In this document: piece after piece, positions 44,278 to 51,428 of the stretch
How positions within the stretch are numbered: position 1 is the first letter of the stretch
Layout: each line of letters starts with the position of its first letter
Origin: JAAYUD01 sp963676865
Lineage (GTDB): Bacteria; Bacteroidota; Bacteroidia; Bacteroidales; Bacteroidaceae
Length of the DNA stretch: 64,000 nt
Assembly: GCA_963676865.2 (NCBI GenBank)
Contig: CAXXSS010000002.1
Span: forward strand, 34,725 to 98,724
Direction: 5' to 3'
The notes under the pieces: generated by a model
Databases searched by the model: none
What the model was told of the DNA's origin: nothing
What the model saw: only the letters and a program-made list of their open reading frames with translations
Translations under genes and position numbers: made by a program

Positions 44278-44569
44278 ATCCGGTTAATTTTAATATCCCT
44301 CTTTTCCAAGTAACTAATCCAGCGTTTATCAGGATTTTTAAATCATCTTGATAATCTTCAAAAGGCTCCTCAATTAAAGAGCAGATCATCGGAATGGTTA
44401 TATCTTTACCTCCAAGAAGTTGCATTTGTTCATATAGGTAATTAGTAGATATACTCAATTGCGGGCATTCGTTTTTGAACATGTTCGGAAGTGCGCATCT
44501 ATAAAACGCTACCCCGTATGACTCTTTCACGAAGAATCGGCAGTTCATGCATGTATTTTTATTGATCAT
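44270..44569 (-). CDS. Cys-cluster and winged-helix-like phage protein (99 residues)
   Basis: Residues 1-35 hold CMNCRFFVKESYGVAFYRC and NECP, a four-Cys cluster close in spacing to that of 43307-43705. The rest (IPMICSLIEEPFEDYQDDLKI, then LINAGLVTWKRGILKLTG) looks like a winged helix. ATG overlaps the stop of the DnaC-like gene by four bases. Confidence 0.55.
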   Translation of the reverse strand: MINKNTCMNCRFFVKESYGVAFYRCALPNMFKNECPQLSISTNYLYEQMQLLGGKDITIPMICSLIEEPFEDYQDDLKILINAGLVTWKRGILKLTGYE

Positions 44570-45135
44570 TTTCTTAGACTTTTTCCGTTAAACAAAATGG
44601 TTTTTGTGATCGACCTTAAGCGGTCTATCGTTCTGATTCCGTATTTTTCTTCAATCTCTGCGAGTGTTAGATTAGATGAAAGAATTAATATATTTCCTTT
44701 CTTTTCAGCGTTATCAACGATTTCAGGAAGTATCATTCGCTTATTTCCATAGATGTTAGCCGCAGATTCAATTCCTATATCGTCGATATAAAGTAACTTG
44801 CAATTGATAAAAGACTCTGGAGAGGCGTTTATTGCCTTAAAATCCGTAATCTTGATAACTTTATTGAGATTTGAATGAATGATAATCGGGATTATCTTTG
44901 AAAATAACAACGTCTTTCCTCGTCCGCAATTACCGTATGCTAAAATACCGCGTCCTTTGTTATCCTCCAGCCATGAAGCTACCTCTTCATATTCAGGCAG
45001 CCAAATGGGATCATTCAAAAAGTATTTCAGTCCGTCAGCGATAAGTTGTTTTGCGCCTGTAATTTTGATAACCACTTTTTCGGTTTCTTGAAATCCCAAA
45101 TGTTTCATATTTTTTATCGAACTCTTAAAATCCAT
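44566..45135 (-). CDS. DnaC-like helicase loader ATPase
   Basis: A 189-residue AAA+ protein. Walker A AYGNCGRGKTLLFSK, Walker B KLLYIDDIGIE, sensor I ILSSNL, and arginine finger region YGIRTIDRLRS. It is shorter than E. coli DnaC because the N-terminal interaction domain is small. It should load the host replicative helicase at the phage origin together with the DUF4373 protein upstream (one-base overlap). Confidence 0.85.
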   Translation of the reverse strand: MDFKSSIKNMKHLGFQETEKVVIKITGAKQLIADGLKYFLNDPIWLPEYEEVASWLEDNKGRGILAYGNCGRGKTLLFSKIIPIIIHSNLNKVIKITDFKAINASPESFINCKLLYIDDIGIESAANIYGNKRMILPEIVDNAEKKGNILILSSNLTLAEIEEKYGIRTIDRLRSITKTILFNGKSLRK

Positions 45136-45926
45136 TACCAGCCCTCCTGATCGTTTTTGTACTTGTCAACTGAATTATCCCTTAGTGCGCTATTGTTTTT
45201 GTCTACAGCGTCATTATTTGCCCATTTAGCCAAGCGTTTTGATAGTTCCCATGTCCGCTCAAGTTCAAATCTCATTTTTGTGCCCGATTTATTGAACTCG
45301 CTCCAGTAGTCGAAGAATTTACGGATCATCGCGTTTCCATAAGTTTCAACGAAAGGAATTAGATATTTATAAAATTCATTTTTTCGGGAGAGTGTAGCGG
45401 CTTTAGCCGCGGTAACTTTTTCAGATTTCTGACCACTCTCTATATTATCTATACTTTCCTTTACTTTACTTTCCTTTACTTTACTTTGCGATGATTTGCG
45501 ATCCGTTTGCGATCCGTTTGCGATCGCATCGTTATCGCACTGCGATTGGTTTGCGATTTCTTTTTGCCGATTCCAGCGAATCTCATTACCGATTTTACCT
45601 GCCATACTGCGTCTTTCACGTGTTTCGAGTAGCGGAGTCATACGACGAATAAGACTAAATGAAAAAAAGTTTTTTTCTTCGTCAATCTTAAAAAGATCGT
45701 ATTGGCTAATCACCGTCTTGACTTTTTCGGTGGTCGTGTTGTATCTCCTCGCCAGTATTGGAACTAGGTTTAACGGACACTTGTAATCAGGTTGTTCACG
45801 AAGAACTTCAACAAGCATCCAGTATATGCCATATCCCTCCATTCCGAGTTGATCAATGAGCAACATACACTTGGGGTCGTCTTTAGCGTTCGAGTCATGT
45901 GAAAAGTAGCAACTATCCTTTTTCAT
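45135..45926 (-). CDS. DUF4373 replication initiator-like protein
   Basis: A 263-residue protein. The N-terminal 100 residues match the DUF4373/Lin1244-type winged-helix domain (YFSHDSNAKDDPKCMLLIDQLGMEGYGIYWMLVE). A linker with QSQ-, SKVKESKVKES-type repeats follows (about 130-160), and the C-terminal part is helical (KNEFYKYLIPFVETYGNAMI). The linker DNA holds 11-bp phased repeats and an AT-rich tract that could be the phage origin. The gene lies between NinG (14-base overlap) and the DnaC-like loader, the standard place for a phage initiator. Confidence 0.8.
   Translation of the reverse strand: MKKDSCYFSHDSNAKDDPKCMLLIDQLGMEGYGIYWMLVEVLREQPDYKCPLNLVPILARRYNTTTEKVKTVISQYDLFKIDEEKNFFSFSLIRRMTPLLETRERRSMAGKIGNEIRWNRQKEIANQSQCDNDAIANGSQTDRKSSQSKVKESKVKESIDNIESGQKSEKVTAAKAATLSRKNEFYKYLIPFVETYGNAMIRKFFDYWSEFNKSGTKMRFELERTWELSKRLAKWANNDAVDKNNSALRDNSVDKYKNDQEGW
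45453..45490. repeat. AT-rich direct repeats next to iterons
   Basis: The plus strand reads as two rounds of a 15-base unit (CTTTCCTTTACTTTA), all pyrimidine plus A. On the coding strand it encodes KVKES twice. A strand-biased AT-rich tract next to iterons is what an unwinding element looks like. Confidence 0.55.
45485..45557. repeat. Iteron-like array, TTTGCGAT at about 11-bp spacing (candidate phage origin)
   Basis: Full TTTGCGAT copies start at 45485, 45495, 45506, 45517 and 45550, and a partial copy (GCGAT) fits a start at 45539. Steps are 10, 11, 11 and multiples of 11, one helical turn, so all copies face the same side of the DNA. Eleven is not a multiple of three, so protein repeats do not explain the spacing. 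The array lies inside the initiator gene. Confidence 0.65.
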
Positions 45927-46332
45927 CTTTCATTTGTTTGATTAACTTTTTGTAATAATTTATCAATGCCGTATATTCAAAGTCTGAATATTGCCTAGTC
46001 TCATTTTTTTTGAGCTCTAAAAGTAAGACTCTTTGCTCTCCGTATCTCGCTTTAAGTCCCTGTCTATATCCGCTCATATTTCCCTCGTCAAACCGATTGC
46101 ATGAATGACATTGAGCGTTGCAGTTCATCTCATCAAACCTAGTAGACATGTGCTGTCTATTGATGTAATGTCCACAATCTGCTTGTTCATAAGGCTTGAC
46201 CAGTCCACAAGATATACACTGAAAAAATTTATATCCGAATTTTTTACTATCTCTAAGACGAATAAACTCGGAAAAAACCTTATCTAATTTATCTTTTAAT
46301 GGCGGTTTTTTTGTTTTATTTTTGTATAACAT
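45913..46332 (-). CDS. ninG: NinG-like recombination protein
   Basis: A 139-residue protein with the NinG (Rap) core: FQCISCGLVKPYEQADCGHYINRQHMS, then NAQCHSCNRFDEGNMSGYR, a zinc-binding HNH-like module. In lambda NinG/Rap is a Holliday-junction endonuclease acting with phage recombination. Here it overlaps the initiator gene by 14 bases. The first residues MLYKNKTKKPPLKDKLDKV are basic and may contact DNA. Confidence 0.85.
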   Translation of the reverse strand: MLYKNKTKKPPLKDKLDKVFSEFIRLRDSKKFGYKFFQCISCGLVKPYEQADCGHYINRQHMSTRFDEMNCNAQCHSCNRFDEGNMSGYRQGLKARYGEQRVLLLELKKNETRQYSDFEYTALINYYKKLIKQMKDEKG

Positions 46333-46414
46333 TTTCTTGTTTTTTTTAGGTTGAAAAACTGCCTATTCTCTCGAACCGACAGTTAAAAATGAAAAGAACC
46401 TGCTATTTTGTTTC

Positions 46415-46702
46415 TTATAAATAATTTGCATTAATTACATTCTTTATTCTGTCTATCTCTTTTTGAACGTATACCCTTAATGGTAGATATGATTTGCAGA
46501 CAACAGGATGTTTCCTGTGAAGCATTTCGGCTATCTGGCGATAAGTACATCCACTGTCTCGCATTACGCACGATATAGCGGCTCTTTTGTCGGTCTCCGC
46601 TCGTTTCCTACTTGGCCCGATCAATTCATTCTTAGAATAACCGGATGCTATCAGCACTTTTAAAAATATCTTCTTATAAGGAAGATCATTCTTATGTCTC
46701 AT
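46415..46702 (-). CDS. DnaA C-terminal domain-like protein
   Basis: A 95-residue stand-alone domain like the DNA-binding domain IV of DnaA: KRAAISCVMRDSGCTYRQIAEMLHRKHPVVCKSYL, the helix-turn-helix and signature spacing. There is no AAA+ part. It may bind DnaA-type boxes to steer host DnaA or the phage origin. It overlaps the antirepressor gene by four bases. Confidence 0.75.
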   Translation of the reverse strand: MRHKNDLPYKKIFLKVLIASGYSKNELIGPSRKRAETDKRAAISCVMRDSGCTYRQIAEMLHRKHPVVCKSYLPLRVYVQKEIDRIKNVINANYL

Positions 46703-47457
46703 TCTCTTAAAAATTTATTTGTGAAATATATTTGTCCTTTCGAAGTGACTTTAGCAGTATTGTAGATTAATACCGTGCCTTTTGGGTCGGTTATCGTGGT
46801 TTTCTTGATAACAAATAATCCCATTTCCATAGATTTCTGAGTAGGTAAGTTTCTTGATTCACCCATCTTACATAGGTATCCATTATCTCGCATCCAGGCG
46901 AATAATCTCTTTTCACCCATATCTATACCGTTTTGGCAAATTATTGAAGCTAGTTCGCGAATTAGGCATGATTTACTGGATGCTGTTACAGCCTCAGCAA
47001 ACAAAACTTTTGCGGACTGATCAAGGAGCTTTTGACGTTGAATCTGAATTTGTTCGTCTTTCTTTTTGAGCGTATCGTTCGCAAGTTTTAGCGCCCTTGC
47101 CATTAGCTCCTCGGGTGTTTCGTTTTCCTTATAGGTCATATAGCCACCCGTTCGACGAATGGATGGAAGAATCTCGGATGTTATCCATTTTCTAAATTGT
47201 CTTGCTTCCGGCTTTCTACTGTCAAGAATAACATCGTATAGTCCATCTTCGTTTACAAACAAAGCTTGTTGAGTTCCTCCGGCTGTTTCAAGGGGGTAAT
47301 TTGAAATGACCCCCTTTTCAAGTCTTTGATTTACACCCTTAGTTGTTAGTCCAAGTATTCCACATACATCAGATAAGCAAAACATCGGGTTATCGGAATC
47401 GCCCGCAACTCGAATATTTCCGAATTTGGGACTGTTGAATATCTTAATATCGTTCAT
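46699..47457 (-). CDS. Phage antirepressor (Bro-N and KilA-C/ANT)
   Basis: A 252-residue protein. Residues 1-110 are a Bro-N domain (FGNIRVAGDSDNPMFCLSDV, LETAGGTQQALFVNEDGLYD, RKWITSEILPSIRRTGGY). Residues 160-250 are the KilA-C/ANT domain (ELASIICQNGIDMGEKRLFAWMRDNGYL and IYFTNKFL). This class turns off phage repressors or governs late steps. It is expressed from the same minus-strand early operon as the replication genes. Confidence 0.88.
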   Translation of the reverse strand: MNDIKIFNSPKFGNIRVAGDSDNPMFCLSDVCGILGLTTKGVNQRLEKGVISNYPLETAGGTQQALFVNEDGLYDVILDSRKPEARQFRKWITSEILPSIRRTGGYMTYKENETPEELMARALKLANDTLKKKDEQIQIQRQKLLDQSAKVLFAEAVTASSKSCLIRELASIICQNGIDMGEKRLFAWMRDNGYLCKMGESRNLPTQKSMEMGLFVIKKTTITDPKGTVLIYNTAKVTSKGQIYFTNKFLRE

Positions 47458-47469
47458 TTGAAAATTATT

Positions 47470-47580
47470 TTATGAATTGATAGCATCTAACAATAATCTC
47501 AGGTTCGAGTTTATCCAAAATAGCATGATTGATATGTATATCAAAAAGCCTATTAAAACACAAAATTGATTTTTATTCAT
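47470..47580 (-). CDS. Small membrane protein, 36 residues
   Basis: Frame with start at 47580 and stop TAA at 47470-47472. It is almost entirely one transmembrane helix (FCVLIGFLIYISIMLFWI). The start overlaps the stop of the 58-residue gene upstream (TAATG). Small membrane proteins in this spot may be superinfection-exclusion factors, which is inference. Confidence 0.45.
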   Translation of the reverse strand: MNKNQFCVLIGFLIYISIMLFWINSNLRLLLDAINS

Positions 47581-47756
47581 TATATGAATTTTGATGAGTT
47601 ATCTTTGATCCTTGGTAATTTCCCTTTTCTATTCCAATTGACAGCCAGAACGACTATCAAAAAGATTAAACCGGCCGTCCATCTTAGATGGGTTTCCGCA
47701 ACTGCTATAGCTATTAAAGCTAGCAGTACCAATAATAGAAATCTAAATATTCTCAT
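47580..47756 (-). CDS. Small membrane protein, 58 residues
   Basis: Start ATG at 47754-47756, stop TAA at 47580-47582. Two membrane segments (RIFRFLLLVLLALIAIAVA and GLIFLIVVLAVNW) and a basic tail. Coupled to the 36-residue gene through a TAATG overlap. Four bases separate it from the stop of 47759-48298, so the three form a run. Confidence 0.5.
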   Translation of the reverse strand: MRIFRFLLLVLLALIAIAVAETHLRWTAGLIFLIVVLAVNWNRKGKLPRIKDNSSKFI

Positions 47757-47758
47757 GA

Positions 47759-48298
47759 TTAATATCCATAACTTATAGTTATTCCTTGATGACCACCATA
47801 AAGACCATTTTGTAAATGATGCTCCGTTTGCAATGGATGATAACAGATATGATTAATTGTTATCTTAATTTTATCCGTGACGCTATATTTTATCCCCACT
47901 TCGAACGATGATTGTTCGGGAAGAAAAGAATCTTTTGCAAACAAGCACCAAAATTGCATGTCGTAGTAGACCGAGACATTTTTGTAAACGTATTCGAGTC
48001 CAGTTCTGAAATTGTATTTTGGTAGGTGATAAGTCATATTATTACCGAGTGGATCTGCTATCTTAACCTTGTCGCTAAAATTATAGGTCAAAGCCGCCTT
48101 TGGTTTTAGTTGAGCATTGGCCGTTAACGAGAACACCACTAGGATAAGCAGGATAAATTCTTTCGTTCCTTTTCTACTTTCGTTGATACACCATTTAAGG
48201 ATTGGCCACAAAACAAATTTGGTTAGCAGGATAATAAATGCTAATATTGCAACTACCTTAAATAGTATGCAGAAAATGTGTAATGCTAGTTCTTTCAT
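47759..48298 (-). CDS. Outer-membrane beta-barrel-like protein with N-terminal membrane helix
   Basis: With the ATG at 48298 the protein has 179 residues. The first part (LHIFCILFKVVAILAFIILLTKFVLWPIL) is a plain membrane helix. Next comes a signal-peptide-like stretch (EFILLILVVFSLTANA) followed by a beta-barrel-like domain (AALTYNFSDKVKIADP, GLEYVYKNVSVYYDMQF, FEVGIKYSVTDKIKI, GITISYGY). Such small outer-membrane barrels are unusual in phage genomes. It may be a fusion of two genes, or have an internal start. A surface-conversion role is a guess. Confidence 0.5.
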   Translation of the reverse strand: MKELALHIFCILFKVVAILAFIILLTKFVLWPILKWCINESRKGTKEFILLILVVFSLTANAQLKPKAALTYNFSDKVKIADPLGNNMTYHLPKYNFRTGLEYVYKNVSVYYDMQFWCLFAKDSFLPEQSSFEVGIKYSVTDKIKITINHICYHPLQTEHHLQNGLYGGHQGITISYGY

Positions 48299-48386
48299 GA
48301 CTATGTATTTTAGTGTTAAACAAAATTGCGTGTCTTTCCACGCTGCCAACCTCAATTGTGGGCGTCCCCTCATTTATTGGATTTCG

Positions 48387-48470
48387 TGGTGCAAATAGGA
48401 TTCGAACCTATAAGGATTTTCTCCCGATGTATTCAATCACATCTATGTTTACCATTTTCATCATTGCGCC
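48387..48470 (-). tRNA. Class-II tRNA-like gene (degenerate or phage tRNA)
   Basis: Read on the minus strand, 84 bases form a cloverleaf: acceptor GGCGCAA against TTGCACC (one C-A mismatch), TG, D arm ATG-AAAATGGTAAA-CAT, anticodon stem GATGT/ACATC, variable arm GGGAGAAAATCCTT, T arm ATAGG-TTCGAAT-CCTAT, discriminator A. The anticodon loop seems to be eight bases (GATTGAAT) rather than seven. If the extra G is bulged, the anticodon would be TGA (Ser); the body looks more like Leu. CCA is not encoded. Confidence 0.6.
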
Positions 48471-48614
48471 GATTAACTTCCTCATGTTTCTCTCTTATTT
48501 TCACGAGGGAGTTTTATTAAATATATATTGTGTTTTTTATTATAAAACCTACCTAGTGGGGGGCCCTTATTGCCATCATAGCGTTTTATTTAAGTTGTTC
48601 AGACTACAATAGTA

Positions 48615-48869
48615 TTAGCGGTATTGCGGCCTGTAAATGTTACCATCTCTTTTAGCGGGGATTCTCTTTCCCTCCTTATTTACATGATTGTAAGAATCAT
48701 ATGCTAATTGACTTCTTACCATCTGAGCTTTCTTGCTGAAATGCCAGCTATTCGTTATTGAACTGAAAAAAGATTGAAGTGTCTTTTCGGGATGAAAGAA
48801 CTTTGTAAATCCGAAATCTTTTCTTTTAGGTTTGCCAATTGATTGGCGATTTTTCATTGCATGTTTCAT
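48615..48869 (-). CDS. Basic hypothetical phage protein (84 residues)
   Basis: Not recognised. A Lys/Arg/Ser-rich protein (KNRQSIGKPKRKDFGFTKFF, then NKEGKRIPAKRDGN) with no membrane segment. Located between the tRNA-like gene and the excisionase-like HTH gene. Confidence 0.4.
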   Translation of the reverse strand: MKHAMKNRQSIGKPKRKDFGFTKFFHPEKTLQSFFSSITNSWHFSKKAQMVRSQLAYDSYNHVNKEGKRIPAKRDGNIYRPQYR

Positions 48870-49138
48870 TGTAATTTGCTTTTTAAATGAATATTATTAA
48901 TCTCTTTGTTCCCATCTCGAATATTCTCTACGTCGGGATGGGATGGGTATTTGTCGGCGTACGGTCGCCTAATTCCGTATGCTTACTGATATAGACTTTT
49001 CAGACCGATACAAATATTATGTTTCATTTTACAGGCCCACCTGTTATATGATTATCCAATACGTCAAATATCTCTATGTTCCCCCGATACCTTTTACGGA
49101 TTCTTCCACGTATCGAGACGTGAGGGGTGACCAGTAAA

Positions 49139-49357
49139 TCAGTAGTTGGAGCCTATCGCTTTGTTTATCTCGTATAAAGAGAAATAGATTGAGCCGCCTG
49201 ACTTGTGATAAGGTATCACGCCGGCATACATTCTCTTTCTTACTGCGTTCTCTGAGATTCCCAGCATTTCTGCAAGCTTTCTAACCGTGAGGATGGGGCT
49301 TGTTTTCTCCGCAACCTTGTCGGCCAGTAGATCTAGTTGGTAAGGTGTGAGTGTCAT
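49139..49357 (-). CDS. Excisionase-like HTH protein
   Basis: A 72-residue protein with a MerR/Xis-type winged helix: PILTVRKLAEMLGISENAVRKR, then MYAGVIPYHKSGGSIYFSL. It is likely a recombination directionality factor or an early transcription factor, as the second gene of the early operon, four bases overlapping the gene before it. Confidence 0.7.
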   Translation of the reverse strand: MTLTPYQLDLLADKVAEKTSPILTVRKLAEMLGISENAVRKRMYAGVIPYHKSGGSIYFSLYEINKAIGSNY

Positions 49358-49557
49358 TTATTTGCAGGTTTGGCAGTGATGTAAATAAGGCCTTTTTCCC
49401 ATACCGTTTTAGTTTGATATATCCTATTCTCCTCGGGATGTATCTTTGCGAGTTGAGAGGATAATACCCTAGCAGTGTTTAGCTCTGTGGGAGTTCCTGA
49501 AAAGGCCCTCGTCTCATTCAGCTTAATAGCTCTTAGATGGTCATACGTTACTTTCAT
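49354..49557 (-). CDS. First gene of the early operon (67 residues)
   Basis: Not recognised. Starts MKVTYDHLRAIKLNETRAF and ends in a beta-like stretch KGLIYITAKPANK. First gene after the divergent promoter region, so probably expressed at once on induction. Confidence 0.5.
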   Translation of the reverse strand: MKVTYDHLRAIKLNETRAFSGTPTELNTARVLSSQLAKIHPEENRIYQTKTVWEKGLIYITAKPANK

Positions 49558-49686
49558 TTTTATTTTGCTTTTTATTGGATATAAAAACGAGAATCACTAT
49601 ATTTGTCTCGGTTTATGAATGTGATCATGGCAAAATGTCATGATCCTTATTTTTATACCCTTTTAGTTTAATTGCTTTATTGATTG

Positions 49687-49718
49687 CAAATATAAGAGCA
49701 AATGAGCATACAAGCAAA
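49687..49718 (-). promoter_or_regulatory. Leftward early promoter with operator half-sites in the spacer
   Basis: On the minus strand TTTG (49718 to 49715) and TATATTTG (49694 to 49687) are 20 bases apart. The spacer includes TGCTCATTTGCTC, part of the operator half-site set. This fits a lytic promoter repressed from 49778-50413. Confidence 0.65.
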
Positions 49719-49735
49719 TTATTTCATTAGAAAGT

Positions 49736-49751
49736 TTGCTCAAATGAGCAA
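49736..49751. promoter_or_regulatory. Repressor operator palindrome
   Basis: TTGCTCAAATGAGCAA is a seven-bp inverted repeat around AA. TGAGCA recurs at 49703-49708 inside the early promoter. It lies just before the repressor gene, a classic position for auto-control. Confidence 0.6.
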
Positions 49752-49777
49752 TTTAGAATGTGTTTAAATAATAAATT

Positions 49778-50413
49778 ATGGAAAATACTGTCTTACAAAG
49801 AGTTAACGAAATAGTAAAAAAATACTATTCTTCTGAAAGAGAATTTGCAATTAAAATAGGAAGTAGTCCTAAGACTATAAATCAGCAACTTAAAGGAGAT
49901 AGATCAATAAGTTTAGATACTATCATTAACATCTTGTCTTCAAATGAAGATATATCTCCTAATTGGTTATTGAAAGGAATAGGAAATATTAATGATAAAC
50001 CAATAATAAGTTATTCGTCCGGTAGGCCTTATTATAATGTTGATTTTTTGGGTGGGTTTGATCTATCCGCTCCAGATAATACGGTTAATCCTGATTATAA
50101 CATAGACTATGAACCATACAATAAAGACGGCGTGATGTGGTGTAATATAACAGGTGAAAGTATGGAGCCTAAAATAAACAGTGGTGACAAGATTGCTATA
50201 GCGGAAGTACTAGAATGGAATCAATGCATTGTGTGTGGAGAAATATACGCCATAATCACTAAAAATAATCTGAGAACAGTAAAGATAATATCAAAAGATA
50301 ATGGGGATGAATTTATACTTAAAGCTATAAATAAAGAATTCCATCCTCAGCCGATAAAGAAAAATATGATAACTAAGGTATTTAAAGTGATGGGTTGCAT
50401 AAAGGCTTTTTGA
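49778..50413 (+). CDS. LexA/S24-type phage repressor
   Basis: A 211-residue repressor. N-terminal HTH (REFAIKIGSSPKTINQQLKG, then SLDTIINILSSN). C-terminal S24 peptidase: the Ser in CNITGESMEPKINSGD and the Lys in KNNLRTVKIIS for self-cleavage. RecA-stimulated cleavage would release the early promoter at 49687-49718. It is divergent from the early operon, with the operator between. Confidence 0.88.
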   Translation: MENTVLQRVNEIVKKYYSSEREFAIKIGSSPKTINQQLKGDRSISLDTIINILSSNEDISPNWLLKGIGNINDKPIISYSSGRPYYNVDFLGGFDLSAPDNTVNPDYNIDYEPYNKDGVMWCNITGESMEPKINSGDKIAIAEVLEWNQCIVCGEIYAIITKNNLRTVKIISKDNGDEFILKAINKEFHPQPIKKNMITKVFKVMGCIKAF

Positions 50414-50415
50414 TT

Positions 50416-50937
50416 ATGGATGATTTTGTTATCATATTGTTAATATTAATGGTTGTATCCATGTTGATATATTTACCATTTAGAAAAGTCACTAATACAA
50501 CAAAAGAAGATGCTAATTATATATTATTATATGATAGTCTAACAAAAGATCAAAAGAGATTTATAGGAATTGATTCATGGGGTATATCTGTTCGAAAGGG
50601 ATATTATTATTTCCCTTTAATGGGTATTAATTATAGGGGCTTAAATATCTTATGCGTTGGGCGATTCAATGGATATGCAAAATCGCAAACGGATAATGAA
50701 TATGATAAATATGCGATTGCCATATATGACGATTCCGGAACACATTTAGGATTTATACCTAAAGGAAATGATATTCTACATTCGTATATTCTAAAAGAGG
50801 GTAATAAGGTTCATGCATACGGATGGATTACCTGGGAAAATGGATATTTTAACGGAGGTGTTGTTGTTGAATATGATAAAAATAAAGTAACAAAAGGATA
50901 TATAAATAAACCGTGTTATGACAGTAAAAAAATATAA
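50416..50937 (+). CDS. Membrane-anchored HIRAN-like protein
   Basis: The ATG at 50416 follows the repressor stop by two bases. A transmembrane helix (FVIILLILMVVSMLIYLPF) precedes a soluble domain of about 130 residues. Residues of about 80-145 match the HIRAN pattern: VGRFNGYAKSQ, NEYDKYAIAIYDDSGTHLGF, IPKGND. HIRAN domains bind DNA ends or stalled forks. A membrane-tethered form beside a phage repressor may block incoming phage DNA (inference). It is expressed in the lysogen with the repressor. Confidence 0.65.
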   Translation: MDDFVIILLILMVVSMLIYLPFRKVTNTTKEDANYILLYDSLTKDQKRFIGIDSWGISVRKGYYYFPLMGINYRGLNILCVGRFNGYAKSQTDNEYDKYAIAIYDDSGTHLGFIPKGNDILHSYILKEGNKVHAYGWITWENGYFNGGVVVEYDKNKVTKGYINKPCYDSKKI

Positions 50938-50939
50938 TT

Positions 50940-51428
50940 ATGAAAAAGCTATTTTTATTTTTTGTTTTTATCTCTAGTATGGTTTCTGCTCAAACGAATG
51001 TATCAAAATGGGAATATACAAGAGATACAGACGAAATGAGTAATAAACAAAACCTTTTTGCTTATTGTACCTCTAATAATTCTATAGATTTTGATTTTCC
51101 CTATAATGGAGGAAGTAAAATGGCTATTGCGGTTAGAAAAATGGGAGATTCAAGCAGCGAAGTATTGATAATAATAGATAAAGGACAATTCAATTATAGC
51201 CATAAAGGAACACCTATATTAATTAAGTTTGACGATGGAAAAATTGAAAGTTTTAATTGCACGAATAGTGAGAATGGAAAATTAAATACGCTATTTGTGA
51301 ATTATCCAGAATTATTTTTGAAAGAATTGAAAAATTCAAAGAAATGTAAAATACAAGGATCTTTTTTTAGACAAAATGATAAAGTATTTTATTTTGATAC
51401 TGATGGATTAGTATGGAACTATCAATAA
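50940..51428 (+). CDS. Secreted hypothetical protein in lysogeny module
   Basis: A 162-residue protein with a signal peptide (MKKLFLFFVFISSMVSA, cut near QT). The mature domain is beta-rich (GGSKMAIAVRKMGDSSSEVL, FRQNDKVFYFDTDGLVW). Two bases separate it from the HIRAN gene stop. No family recognised. As the last lysogeny gene it is the candidate for altering the host surface. Confidence 0.6.
   Translation: MKKLFLFFVFISSMVSAQTNVSKWEYTRDTDEMSNKQNLFAYCTSNNSIDFDFPYNGGSKMAIAVRKMGDSSSEVLIIIDKGQFNYSHKGTPILIKFDDGKIESFNCTNSENGKLNTLFVNYPELFLKELKNSKKCKIQGSFFRQNDKVFYFDTDGLVWNYQ

Noticed and set aside
45453..45557. CRISPR array
   Set aside because: The repeats are eight to fifteen bases at one-turn spacing with no spacers, so they are iteron-like and not CRISPR.
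48387..48410. tRNA-derived attR at the right side of the prophage
   Set aside because: The TTCGAAT here belongs to the T arm of the separate tRNA-like gene on the minus strand. It shares only that loop with tRNA-Pro, and genuine phage genes continue for 3 kb to its right.
48870..49138. Possible small RNA or gene between the basic protein and the HTH gene
   Set aside because: Some short inverted repeats are present (around CTACGTCGGGATGG and CACGTATCGAGACGTG), but no promoter-terminator pair or family pattern could be assigned.
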